Shown here: in pieces, positions 1 to 8,333 of the stretch
How positions within the stretch are numbered: the stretch's first letter is position 1
Layout of the letters: every line of letters starts with the position of its first letter
From: Halieaceae bacterium
GTDB lineage: Bacteria; Pseudomonadota; Gammaproteobacteria; Pseudomonadales; Halieaceae
Assembly: GCA_902623175.1 (NCBI GenBank)
Contig: CACNSR010000021.1
Span: 1-32,847 of the forward strand
Direction of reading: 5' to 3'
Length of the DNA stretch: 32,847 nucleotides
The notes under the pieces: generated by a model
The model's input: only the letters and a program-made list of their open reading frames with translations
Database searches by the model: none
What the model was told of the DNA's origin: nothing
Translations under genes and position numbers: made by a program

Positions 1-567
<567 letters not shown>

Positions 568-593
568 TGCCGCCGCACCGATCACGCGTTAAT

Positions 594-1190
594 TCATTCC
601 CCGCTGGGGGCTTTGGACACCATCACCATCGCCGGGCGGAGTAGCCGACCATTCAGCAGATACCCTTTTTGCATCACAGCGACCACCGAGTTCGGTTCGA
701 CATCGGGCTGCTCCACCATGCTCATCGCCTGGGCGGTCTCCGGATCAAATGGCTCACCTTGAGGGTCGACTGCTTCGACGCCGTACTTGGCCAGCACGTC
801 CATAAAGCCCTTTCGCGTCAATTCCACGCCCTCAGACAATGCCGCACTGCCCGGCTCATCGCCACTGGATTCCAGCGCGCGCTCTAGATTGTCGACCACA
901 CTTAGCAAGTCGCCGCAGAAGCGCTCTAAGGCAAATTTGCGCGCTTTCTCGACTTCTTGCTCGGCGCGCCGCTGTGCGTTCATGGCGTCAGCCTGCGCCC
1001 TGAGTGCGGCATCCCTGGCCGCCTCAAGTTCCGCCTCAACATCAACTGGTGCGTCATCCTGATCGGCAGCGTCAGCCTCGTTGCCTGGGTCAGCTTCCGA
1101 ATTGGTTTCCGTCACTGCTCCATCAGTCTGGTCGACATCGACAGCGTCTCCTTCAGCCGCCGTCTGCTCCTCGGGTTTCTCTTCCGCCAT
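594..1190 (-). CDS. grpE: Nucleotide exchange factor GrpE
   Basis: DnaK co-chaperone that releases ADP from the DnaK ATPase domain. The 198-aa product has a long, very acidic N-terminal tail (roughly residues 1-55, rich in E, D and A). A coiled-coil helix follows (about 55-95), then the C-terminal beta domain with [20 protein letters not shown] and the closing [19 protein letters not shown] signature. Length is normal for the family. The gene follows hrcA on the same strand after 384 bp and precedes dnaK, giving an hrcA-grpE-dnaK order. A sigma-32-like promoter lies about 90-120 bp upstream of the start. Confidence 0.97.
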   Translation of the reverse strand: MAEEKPEEQTAAEGDAVDVDQTDGAVTETNSEADPGNEADAADQDDAPVDVEAELEAARDAALRAQADAMNAQRRAEQEVEKARKFALERFCGDLLSVVDNLERALESSGDEPGSAALSEGVELTRKGFMDVLAKYGVEAVDPQGEPFDPETAQAMSMVEQPDVEPNSVVAVMQKGYLLNGRLLRPAMVMVSKAPSGE

Positions 1191-1280
1191 GGGCGATCTC
1201 CAGTCCTTGACCGTCTATTTGCTTAGTATTGGGGCCTTTTACCCACGGGAAGGTGGGCAGATAACAGCCGCTATGCAGTG

Positions 1281-1310
1281 AAATGTGGGGTGCCAAAGCC
1301 CGTTTTCAAG
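1281..1310 (-). promoter_or_regulatory. Probable sigma-32 heat-shock promoter for grpE
   Basis: On the minus strand CTTGAAA (1310-1304) is followed after 13 bases by CCCCACATTT (1290-1281), a good RpoH-type match. The predicted leader of about 85 nt contains a small hairpin (CCCAC 1242-1246 with GTGGG 1253-1257). No CIRCE operator (TTAGCACTC-N9-GAGTGCTAA) is visible beside it. Confidence 0.6.
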
Positions 1311-1379
1311 GGTTAGTAGGGATTTTCGTTGCGGTGTTTACGACGCCAGCCTGAGACTGGAGCACCGGCAATCTTTGAC

Positions 1380-1463
1380 ACCTGACCACTTGAGTTTGTG
1401 TGATCAACTCGGATCGCACCGATATTTTGTTTTTGACCGCTTGATTCTGGTTTTGACAGCTTG
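1380..1463. repeat. Three short direct repeats in the hrcA-grpE gap
   Basis: Motifs TTTTGACAGCTTG (1451-1463), TTTTGACCGCTTG (1431-1443) and a weaker copy ending CTGACCACTTG (1382-1392) run in the same direction, with starts about 20 and 50 bp apart, close to whole helical turns. They lie between hrcA and the grpE promoter in a 384-bp interval without a gene. The same interval holds a short palindrome, CTCTAT/ATAGAG (1538-1555), just after the hrcA stop. A regulator-binding array is possible; nothing identifies the regulator. Confidence 0.35.
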
Positions 1464-1574
1464 CGCGAGATGAACTGCAAATCGACGGATGCGGACAATG
1501 CATACGCACCGTCAACTTCCAGAGATATCGATATTGGCTCTATCTATATATAGAGAAGCGGGCCTGCGTTGTGG

Positions 1575-2603
1575 CTAGCGTGATAAGGCCGCAGTCAGCA
1601 TCCGGGCGGTAACATCTACGATCGGGATCACCCGCTCGTAGGCCATTCGCGTGGGTCCAATCACGCCAAGCACCCCTAAAGCTTGGGAGCCCTGCGCATA
1701 CGGGGCCGTGATGACACTGAAGTCGCCGAAAACGTCAAAACCAGCTTCTTCACCGATAAAGATCTGGATCCCATCCGCGCGGGAGCAGCGCTTCATCAAC
1801 TCGAGGAGATCGCGCTTCTGCTCAAAGGCATCAAACAGTTCCCGCAGCTTTTGCATGTCCTCGGGGGATGCCTGATTGAGCAGACTCGCCTCACCCGCAA
1901 CCACGACATTTTCAGACGATTGCTCCGTCTCGATGGCCGCATTGGCAAGTTCTAGCGCCGCCTCCAGGTAGCGATCAATCCGGGCACGGGCCTCGGACAT
2001 TTCCCGAACAATGTGCTCCTGCACCTGTGAGAGGTCATTACCTGCATAACGTTCGTTTATAAGGTCAGCCGCCGCCTTAAGCTGCTCTTCGTCCATGGGG
2101 CGCTGCATCTGAATAATGCGGTTCTGTACCTCGCGTTCGTTGATGACCAGGATCACTAGCACCCGGTCACCCGACAGCGGCAGAAACTCGATCTGTCGGA
2201 GTTGGCTCTCAGCGGGCTTGGGCACCGTCACGATGCCGGTTTGATAAGTGATCTGGGCCAAAAGATTTGAGGCCGTCTGCACCAGCTCTCCGGAAGTGCG
2301 GTTGGGATCCAGCCCGGCATTAAGCGCGGTGACGGCACCCTCCTCTACGGGTCCCACTTGCAGCAGGCTGTCCACAAAAAAGCGATAGCCCTGTGCAGTT
2401 GGCACTCTTCCGGCGGAGGTATGCGGCGAGGCCAGAAAACCCCGGTACTCCAATTCGGACATGATGTTACGAACAGTTGCAGAACTGACCGAGAGGCCGC
2501 TCTCGCCCCGCAGGTTTTTGGACGCCACGGGCTGGCCCTCGCGAATGTGCATCTCCACGAGCGTTTTCAACAGCGATGATGCGCGGGGTGAAAGAGCTTC
2601 CAA
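1575..2603 (-). CDS. hrcA: Heat-inducible transcription repressor HrcA
   Basis: Repressor that in many bacteria binds CIRCE operators upstream of chaperone operons. The 342-aa product is of usual length. An N-terminal winged helix (SPRASSLLKTLVEMHIREG, then the SGLSVSSATVRNIMSELEYRGFL recognition region, about residues 5-55) is followed by a GAF-like dimerisation region and the C-terminal GVLGVIGPTRMAYERVIPIV signature. The only usable start in frame is TTG at 2603: a TAA stop lies 14 codons upstream with no ATG or GTG between. The ribosome site is weak. It sits upstream of grpE on the same strand. No CIRCE element was found near hrcA, grpE or dnaK here. Confidence 0.93.
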   Translation of the reverse strand: MEALSPRASSLLKTLVEMHIREGQPVASKNLRGESGLSVSSATVRNIMSELEYRGFLASPHTSAGRVPTAQGYRFFVDSLLQVGPVEEGAVTALNAGLDPNRTSGELVQTASNLLAQITYQTGIVTVPKPAESQLRQIEFLPLSGDRVLVILVINEREVQNRIIQMQRPMDEEQLKAAADLINERYAGNDLSQVQEHIVREMSEARARIDRYLEAALELANAAIETEQSSENVVVAGEASLLNQASPEDMQKLRELFDAFEQKRDLLELMKRCSRADGIQIFIGEEAGFDVFGDFSVITAPYAQGSQALGVLGVIGPTRMAYERVIPIVDVTARMLTAALSR

Positions 2604-2793
2604 CTGCAGGGTCTCGGGCTGCGGCTTATGTTTGTTTTAGCACAGGCTCAGGCATCAAAAAAGCGCCGGATAGCCCATGAAACTCCCATTATCTCTGCGA
2701 AAACCACTCTTGGCGGTCCACGCCGGCCTCATTCGCCACATCGGATGTTCACTCATGAGACGGTCTGCGCTATAACTGAGGCAAAGCACACCG

Positions 2794-4452
2794 ATGCCCT
2801 CCATGCTCATTAATCTCTCGATACAAGATTACGCCGTCGTCGACCAGCTCGAGGTGGAGCTAGCTGCGGGCATGACGTGCATCACGGGTGAGACAGGCGC
2901 GGGCAAATCGATCATGCTAGATGCCCTGGGGCTCTGCATCGGCGATCGCGCTGCCTCGGGGGCGATCCGCCCCGGCGCCCCGCGCGCGGACATCGCAGCC
3001 TGCTTTGATGTTAGTCAGAACACCCGTGCTCAAGTGTGGCTCTCCAAGCGCGATCTGGAGGCTGCGGGAGACTGCATCCTGCGCCGCACCATCACAGCCG
3101 AGGGAAGGTCTCGCGCCTACATCAATGGGTCTCCTGCCACTCTGTCGGACTGCGCTGATCTGGGGCAACTCCTAGTGGATATCCATTCACAGCATGCGCA
3201 TCAGTCGCTATTGCGCAAGCCGGTCCAACGGAGCCTGCTCGACACCTACGCCGGCGCCGAAACGCTAATTGTTGAGGTGAGCGAGACCGCGCAACGCTGG
3301 CGGGTATTACAAGAGGAATATTTTCGGCTCGCGGGTCAGACCGAGGAATCTGATGCGCGCAGAGCTCTGCTCACCTATCAGATCGAGGAGCTGGAAACCC
3401 TGAACCCAAAGCCGGGTGAGCTGGAGGCGCTTGAGGCGCAGCACAAGCTGTTGGCGAATGCCGCCTACATCATCGATAGCGCCAACGACATTGCGGCAGG
3501 GTGCGAGGCGCAGCGCGATCAGCTTGCGCGACTGGTGCAACTGGCCCATGACGATCGCATGACAGGGTCGGCAACCGACAATCTCCGCGAACTGCTGCAA
3601 TCAGCGCTGATTCAACTCGACGAGGCCCAAGCGGAGACAGCGCGCTTTGCTGCGTCGGTGGAACTCGACCCCGAAGGGCTGAGAGCAGCTGAGAAGCGAC
3701 TGAGCGCCCTCCACGATCTGGCGCGCAAACATCGCGTCCAGCCCGACGCGCTCCACGAACTGCTGGAAACCTTACAGGCGGAGCTCAAATCCCTCGCGGG
3801 CGGGACCGAGCAGCTGGCGTCGCTCGAGGAGGCGCTGGGTGACACGGCGCTGGCCTGGCGCCATCATGCCAAAGCGCTCTCGGAGCGACGTCGGGAGGCC
3901 GCTGTGCTGCTGGCGCAGCGTGTCATGGAGACCCTGACTGACCTCGCCATGACCAAGTGCGTCTTCGAGATCGCACTGATTCCTCTCACGGAGTACAAAC
4001 CGGACCCGAGAGGCGCTGAAGACATCGAGTTTTTGATCGCCACTAACCCGGGAGCAACACCGGGGCCCCTCAATAAAGTCGCCTCTGGCGGCGAGCTTTC
4101 TCGTATCAGCCTGGCGCTGCAGGTCGTAGCCGCTGACAAGGCCACCTCGCCCACCATGGTGTTCGACGAAGTCGACGTCGGCATCGGGGGCGGTGTTGCC
4201 GAAGTGGTTGGAGACCTGCTGCGCAAACTGGGAAAGCGCAGTCAGGTACTGGTGGTCACCCATCAGCCTCAAGTTGCTGCGAAAGGTCATCAACACCTCC
4301 TGGTGACCAAAACCGGTGAGGATGCCGTTCACTCCAGGCTGACATTGCTGGCGGGCGAGTCTCGCATTGAAGAGGTAGGGCGCATGCTTGCCGGCGCGAA
4401 ACTCACCGACAGCACGCTGGCGCACGCCCGCGAGATGTTGGAGAGCAGTTAG
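2794..4452 (+). CDS. recN: DNA repair protein RecN (SMC-like ATPase)
   Basis: Cytoplasmic SMC-family ATPase acting in recombinational repair of double-strand breaks. The 552-aa product has a Walker A GETGAGKSIMLDAL (about residues 33-46), a long central coiled coil (about 150-370, rich in E, A, L and R), the ABC signature VASGGELSRISLAL and a Walker B TMVFDEVDVGIGG. The ATG at 2794 sits 12 nt after GAGG; a second ATG at 2803 gives the start most relatives use (MLINLSIQDYAVV) and cannot be excluded. A TATAAC box lies at 2771-2776. No clear LexA box is visible, although recN is often SOS-controlled. The stop overlaps the convergent fur stop. Confidence 0.97.
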   Translation: MPSMLINLSIQDYAVVDQLEVELAAGMTCITGETGAGKSIMLDALGLCIGDRAASGAIRPGAPRADIAACFDVSQNTRAQVWLSKRDLEAAGDCILRRTITAEGRSRAYINGSPATLSDCADLGQLLVDIHSQHAHQSLLRKPVQRSLLDTYAGAETLIVEVSETAQRWRVLQEEYFRLAGQTEESDARRALLTYQIEELETLNPKPGELEALEAQHKLLANAAYIIDSANDIAAGCEAQRDQLARLVQLAHDDRMTGSATDNLRELLQSALIQLDEAQAETARFAASVELDPEGLRAAEKRLSALHDLARKHRVQPDALHELLETLQAELKSLAGGTEQLASLEEALGDTALAWRHHAKALSERRREAAVLLAQRVMETLTDLAMTKCVFEIALIPLTEYKPDPRGAEDIEFLIATNPGATPGPLNKVASGGELSRISLALQVVAADKATSPTMVFDEVDVGIGGGVAEVVGDLLRKLGKRSQVLVVTHQPQVAAKGHQHLLVTKTGEDAVHSRLTLLAGESRIEEVGRMLAGAKLTDSTLAHAREMLESS

Positions 4453-4868
4453 GACCTGTCTTTCCTTCGAACGCGAAGCACCAGGGTGTGATCGATAATC
4501 TCGTAGCCGTGCTGCTCCGCAATCAGGTGCTGTCGTCGCTCGATCTCCTCGTCAATAAATTCAATGACTTCATTGGTATCGACATCCACCATGTGGTCGT
4601 GGTGGTGATCCGGCGCCATCTCAAAAACGGAATAGCCTGCCTCAAAATTATGCCGAATGATCAGGTCAGCGGTTTCGAACTGGGTCAGCACGCGGTAGAC
4701 CGTAGCCAGCCCGATGTCTTCACCGGTATCGCGCAGGCGCTGGTAAAGATCTTCCGCGCTCAGGTGATCTCCCTGCTCAGAGGCGTCGCTCAACATGGCT
4801 AAGATCTTCAGCCTTGGCGCGGTGACTTTAAGGCCCGCCTTTTTAAGCTCTCTATTTCGTGAGGCCAT
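4449..4868 (-). CDS. fur: Ferric uptake regulator Fur
   Basis: Iron-responsive repressor; Fe(II)-Fur dimers block iron-uptake genes. The 139-aa product has the winged helix (KKAGLKVTAPRLKIL to IGLATVYRVLTQFE, residues about 8-70) and the metal site PDHHHDHMVDVD. The Cys-x-x-Cys that many Fur proteins carry just after HHDH is absent: the segment reads MVDVDTNEVIEF, so structural zinc cannot be bound there. The gene is convergent with recN (3-nt overlap at the stops) and divergent from bamE across 58 bp, so one short region must carry both promoters. Confidence 0.95.
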   Translation of the reverse strand: MASRNRELKKAGLKVTAPRLKILAMLSDASEQGDHLSAEDLYQRLRDTGEDIGLATVYRVLTQFETADLIIRHNFEAGYSVFEMAPDHHHDHMVDVDTNEVIEFIDEEIERRQHLIAEQHGYEIIDHTLVLRVRRKDRS

Positions 4869-4926
4869 GCTTGAAAGGTTCTCGGAAGACGCGGTTTGAC
4901 GTTATCATGCCACCCTCGAATGCTCC

Positions 4927-5328
4927 ATGGAAGATAATGTGCTGCAAGTGATCACCCTCATCCGCCCCCTCGCGCTAGGCTGTTTGCTGGCCGGTCTGGT
5001 GAGTTGCGGCAGCAATTTCGGGTTTCCAGGCGTATACCGCATCAATGTCGAACAGGGCAACGTGGTAACCGAAGAGATGGTGGAGCAGCTTCGTCCGGGG
5101 CTCAATCGTCGGCAGGTGCGCTACATCATGGGCACGCCGCTGATCGAGGACTCCTTCCATCAAGACCGCTGGGACTACCGCTATCTTCTGCGCAACGGCA
5201 ATGAACTGCTGTCTGAAACGCAATTGACCCTCTGGTTTTTGGAAGATGAGCTGGTGCGCGTAGAGGGGCTCGACGCCCCCAGCTGGGATGAGCCTCAATC
5301 TCAGGCATCAGCGCCCGAGGCGTCCTGA
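4927..5328 (+). CDS. bamE: Outer membrane assembly lipoprotein BamE (SmpA/OmlA)
   Basis: Lipoprotein subunit of the BAM complex that inserts beta-barrel proteins into the outer membrane. A signal peptide ends in the lipobox LVSC (Cys about residue 27). The SmpA/OmlA core follows: FPGVYRINVEQGNVV, LRPGLNRRQVRYIMGTPLIEDSF and DRWDYRYLL. The ATG at 4927 gives an odd acidic N-terminus (MEDN). The in-frame GTG at 4939 is preceded by GGAAGA at 4929-4934 and gives a more normal signal peptide, so it may be the real start. A TATCAT box lies at 4903-4908. The recN-(fur)-bamE-rnfH neighbourhood matches the classical order. Confidence 0.94.
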   Translation: MEDNVLQVITLIRPLALGCLLAGLVSCGSNFGFPGVYRINVEQGNVVTEEMVEQLRPGLNRRQVRYIMGTPLIEDSFHQDRWDYRYLLRNGNELLSETQLTLWFLEDELVRVEGLDAPSWDEPQSQASAPEAS

Positions 5329-5333
5329 TCACC

Positions 5334-5632
5334 CTAAGCAAGGGCCGCCTTGACTGTGGCCGCACGCGCATTGCACGCCTCTTTGGAATCGACCAGTGAC
5401 GGCCTGTAGATCTCCACTCGCTCCCCCGCAGCCAATACGCGATCCGCGGTTGTTGCTTTGCTCCACACCCCGATCTTAAGATCAAAGCCGACCACCACTC
5501 GTCGAATACGTCGTCCAACTTGCTGAGCGTTACGGCCTCGAGCGCGGTGGTGCCCGGCGTTAAGTCGAGCTTCACGATCCGCTGTTTTTCAGGCAAGGCA
5601 TAGGCGACTGATACCGAAATGCTATTGCTCAC
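5334..5632 (-). pseudogene. rnfH: RnfH family protein, interrupted by a frameshift
   Basis: Small ubiquitin-like-fold protein normally encoded after ratA; its function is unclear. It opens with a GTG at 5632 overlapping the ratA stop (GTGA). The first ~45 residues (ISVSVAYALPEKQRIVKLDL ... SKLDDVFDE) match the RnfH N-terminus. The rest (VVVGFDLKIGVWSK ... GERVEIYRPSLVDSKEA) matches the RnfH C-terminus but lies in another frame, ending at a TAG at 5334-5336. The total length of 299 nt is one short of a 99-codon gene, so loss of one base near 5485-5510 explains it. Either a true recent mutation or a sequencing error; without it the frame would run on past 5334 as nonsense. Confidence 0.8.
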
Positions 5633-6069
5633 GTTGCCGCCTCCAGCTCTTGGTTCGCGCGCCGCACCACTGAGTCGACAAGATCGAGGGCCACCTTGTC
5701 GAATAATTTACCCGCCGCGACATTCGCCAGCCCGCTGCTCAATTCAAAGTCAAGTCTCAGAGAGGTCTTGCAGGCCGCATCACCAAGCGCACGAAATATC
5801 CACTGCCCCGAAAACGAATCGAAGGGCCCGTCTACCAGCGTCAACTCAATTTTTTCTGGGCGCGTCATCCTGTTGCAGGTGGTAAAGCCATGACTGATGC
5901 CGGCCCGGGACAAGCGCAGCGTGGCGGTGACGGTTTCCTCGCCGCGTTCGTGAATTTCCGCTCCCACGCAACCGTCCAGAAATTCTGGATAACGCTCGAT
6001 ATCAGCCACTAGGTCAAAAACCTGCTCGGCCGTGTGTGGAAGCAGTGCGCTTCGCTCTATGACAGTCAT
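5629..6069 (-). CDS. ratA: RatA family START-domain protein
   Basis: Small cytoplasmic START/polyketide-cyclase fold protein of 146 aa, in the family of E. coli RatA (reported to hinder 70S ribosome association) and mitochondrial Coq10 (ubiquinone binding). It has the family opening MTVIERSALLPHTAEQVFDLVADIERYPEFL (positions 1-31) and the C-terminal FELSSGLANVAAGKLFDKVA with a terminal helix. The stop overlaps the rnfH start (GTGA), indicating translational coupling. Divergent from smpB across 136 bp, as in other gammaproteobacteria. Whether it binds a quinone or acts on ribosomes cannot be told from the sequence. Confidence 0.93.
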   Translation of the reverse strand: MTVIERSALLPHTAEQVFDLVADIERYPEFLDGCVGAEIHERGEETVTATLRLSRAGISHGFTTCNRMTRPEKIELTLVDGPFDSFSGQWIFRALGDAACKTSLRLDFELSSGLANVAAGKLFDKVALDLVDSVVRRANQELEAAT

Positions 6070-6205
6070 ATCGTGAGTTTACCCAACAACGGTGGAGAAC
6101 GCTGACCCCCTAGACGGCAGCTTGCAGCAGACAGACGTAGCTCGCCGGCGGTCATGTCGGAAGAATACCGACGCGGTGCCCTACCGGCGCACGTATAATG
6201 AATTC

Positions 6206-6691
6206 ATGGCGAAATCCAAACGCAACAAAACCTCTGACAATACCATCGCCCAGAATAAAAGAGCACGCTTCGACTACCACCTGCTGGAATCATTTGAAGC
6301 AGGCGTGTCGCTGGCGGGATGGGAAGTCAAAGCACTTAGGGCTGGCAAGGCTGAGCTCACGGATTCCTATGTGCTGATGAAAGACGGCGAGGCGTTTCTG
6401 TTGGGCGCCAACATCGCTCCACTGGACACGGTTTCCACCCATTTTGTGACCGACCCCACCCGCACCCGCAAGTTGCTGCTGCACAAAAAAGAACTCGCGA
6501 AGATCAATGCCGGGGTCACGCAAAAAGGCCAAACCTGTGTCTGCACAACGCTTTACTGGAAAGGACATTTGGTCAAGGCCCGCATCGAACTCGCTCAAGG
6601 CAAAAAACAGCACGACAAACGCGAGAGCCAAAAAGATCGCGACTGGCAGCGACAGAAAGCACGCATAGTGCGCGATAACGTCAAGCAGTAA
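6206..6691 (+). CDS. smpB: SsrA-binding protein SmpB
   Basis: Partner of tmRNA in rescue of stalled ribosomes: it binds the tRNA-like end of tmRNA and delivers it to the empty A site. The 161-aa product has [20 protein letters not shown] and [10 protein letters not shown], then a basic C-terminal tail ([19 protein letters not shown]) that enters the mRNA channel. The start is the ATG at 6206; an in-frame upstream ATG at 6092 would add 38 unrelated residues. A TATAAT box at 6194-6199 argues that the upstream stretch is leader or promoter. Its tmRNA partner is at 21813, 15 kb downstream instead of adjacent. The stop abuts the convergent exporter gene with no gap. Confidence 0.97.
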   Translation: MAKSKRNKTSDNTIAQNKRARFDYHLLESFEAGVSLAGWEVKALRAGKAELTDSYVLMKDGEAFLLGANIAPLDTVSTHFVTDPTRTRKLLLHKKELAKINAGVTQKGQTCVCTTLYWKGHLVKARIELAQGKKQHDKRESQKDRDWQRQKARIVRDNVKQ

Positions 6692-7453
6692 TCAGCCCCA
6701 GAGCACAGCCTTGGCCGAGATAGAAAGGCCAATCAGAATGCAAAGCCCCACCACGAAAGGCCGGTAGGCTGCGCCGGCATAACGGGCGAAAGCCCAATTA
6801 CCCGCCTGATTGCCCAACCACATGGCTGGCAGGGCAATCCATAACAGTTGAAAAGGTCGTGGTGAAATCAGTCCCGCGGCACCGAACATGACCAGCGACA
6901 CCACACTCGAGCACCAGAAGAACATCATGAGGAACGCCCGTGACTTCGCGGGTTCGGAAAGGGTCGCCACAACATAGAGAATGACCGGCGGCCCCGGAAT
7001 GGCGAATGCACCGTTCATCAAACCCGAGGCCACACCGGTTGCCAGCGCTGCGGGACTCGAGGCGGCGCGCTCACTGGGGACGAAACGTGCCAGCACCAGC
7101 GATGCGATCACAACTGAGATGCCGATCCAGAGCTGAAATTCGGCGACAGACAGTGATGCCAAAAACCAAACCCCGATCGCCGTGCCGATGACACTACCGG
7201 CGACCATAGGCTTACCCGGCGTAACCGGGAACAAACCCCACCAGGAGCGACAAGAGAGAAGACCCAAGAGAAGCGCCAATACCGCGCTGAGGACCACAGC
7301 ATCACCCGGCGTTAAAAAGAACGAAAAAGCCGGGACCACCAACATGGCAAACCCAAACCCGGTAAAGGCCCGGATCAAAGCGGCAATACCCACAGACGCT
7401 GCCACCAGCAGCGCTTGATCAGCAGGGACAGCGAGCAGCTGAGCGATATCCAT
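6692..7453 (-). CDS. TauE/SafE-family sulfite/anion exporter
   Basis: Inner-membrane permease of about 253 aa with roughly eight hydrophobic helices in two repeats. It carries the family signature IRAFTGFGFAMLVVPAFSF near the N-terminus and the mirrored GVASGLMNGAFAIPGPPVILY in the second half. Members export sulfite, sulfoacetate or other small organic anions; the substrate here is unknown. The ATG at 7453-7451 overlaps the stop of the MOSC gene by one base (TGATG), so translation is probably coupled and the two proteins may share a sulfur- or metal-related task. Convergent with smpB. Confidence 0.88.
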   Translation of the reverse strand: MDIAQLLAVPADQALLVAASVGIAALIRAFTGFGFAMLVVPAFSFFLTPGDAVVLSAVLALLLGLLSCRSWWGLFPVTPGKPMVAGSVIGTAIGVWFLASLSVAEFQLWIGISVVIASLVLARFVPSERAASSPAALATGVASGLMNGAFAIPGPPVILYVVATLSEPAKSRAFLMMFFWCSSVVSLVMFGAAGLISPRPFQLLWIALPAMWLGNQAGNWAFARYAGAAYRPFVVGLCILIGLSISAKAVLWG

Positions 7454-7950
7454 CAGTGTTGGTCCAGCCGCACCGGCGCACCGCATTCAATCACGCCACT
7501 CTCGACGACTTTGGCGCAGAGTCCGCCGTAACCGAGCATGGCAATGACACCGCCGGGGCCCAATTCTGATTCCATAAGCGAGCAAGGGTGAGAGAGCTGA
7601 GTCGCCTCCAGTAGCGCTTCACCGACCCAGAACCGCTGCCTGCGCAGCGCATTCAGATTCAAACCCGATATCACGATGTTCCGGCGCAAGCGGGCCGGGT
7701 CTAGATCCGCTTCGCCTAGGTGCGCAGCGATCTGGGTCATGAACTCCAGCGAAATGAGCGTCACCTGGCGTCCAGAACCTGGTGTCTTGGACATGCGGTG
7801 ATCCCCCTCAAGGCCGAGATCAGCCACCGCCCGCACCCGGGTAAGCCGCTGCAGCGGTTCGCGCCTGCGAGGCCGTGCACCGATCCCCTGCACCGTACCC
7901 GTACCCAGCGTGCCCAGATACTTATCGAGCGGGCTTTTACGATGTGACAT
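7453..7950 (-). CDS. MOSC-domain protein
   Basis: About 165 aa with a single MOSC domain, the fold named from molybdenum-cofactor sulfurase C-termini and thought to carry or transfer sulfur. Visible family features are LEGDHRMSKTPGSGRQVTLIS (split here as GLEGDHR and GRQVTLIS), RRNIVISGLNLNAL, and the conserved Cys in SHPCSLMESELG. The ATG at 7950 gives MSHRKSPLDKYLGTL; a longer frame upstream adds 28 residues unlike the family. It is coupled to the TauE-like gene by a TGATG overlap. No molybdoenzyme gene lies nearby, so the partner is unknown. Confidence 0.85.
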   Translation of the reverse strand: MSHRKSPLDKYLGTLGTGTVQGIGARPRRREPLQRLTRVRAVADLGLEGDHRMSKTPGSGRQVTLISLEFMTQIAAHLGEADLDPARLRRNIVISGLNLNALRRQRFWVGEALLEATQLSHPCSLMESELGPGGVIAMLGYGGLCAKVVESGVIECGAPVRLDQH

Positions 7951-8333
7951 TGCGTGTTCCCGGGGCGCGGTGCAGTTCAGAGCATAACGATGGGGCGGCG
8001 GGTCGTCACATGAAATCGCTTTCAGCGCCCACATAACATCAAACCGGAGCCTTTTACCCGCTCTTCCGTGCCATCAACACCAATGACCTAGGCAACCAAT
8101 ACCCACTGACGGTTTCGGTACCCGTAAACAAGTGATCCGGACGGTAATAGTTGGCGTAACCGCTATGTCAGTGTCTACAGGCCGCTTGCGATGAGCAAAG
8201 AAGGCCACTCTGGGGATGACTCTGTCGCTTCGGGCATGCCGTATCGCCGGAAACACATTGAGGTGCGCGTGTGCAAGCGACCGGTTTTTTCCGGGGCTTG
8301 TGATCCGCCGCTTTTCTAGAGAGAGGAGGCGTT
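7951..8333 (+). promoter_or_regulatory. 383-bp divergent intergenic region holding the pcs-mcr promoter
   Basis: No gene or RNA was recognised here. It must carry the promoter for the pcs-mcr operon and, in the other direction, one for the MOSC gene. A weak candidate for pcs is TTGGCG (8151-8156) with TCTACA 17 bases later (8174-8179). The end of the region carries a strong ribosome site, GAGAGGAGG, directly before the GTG start at 8334. No operator could be assigned. Confidence 0.4.

Noticed and set aside
2604-2793. CIRCE or LexA operator in the hrcA-recN gap
   Set aside because: No sequence close to TTAGCACTC-N9-GAGTGCTAA or CTGT-N8-ACAG was found.
6092-6205. N-terminal 38-residue extension of SmpB
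   Set aside because: The extension is unlike the family and contains a TATAAT box; the ATG at 6206 gives the normal length.
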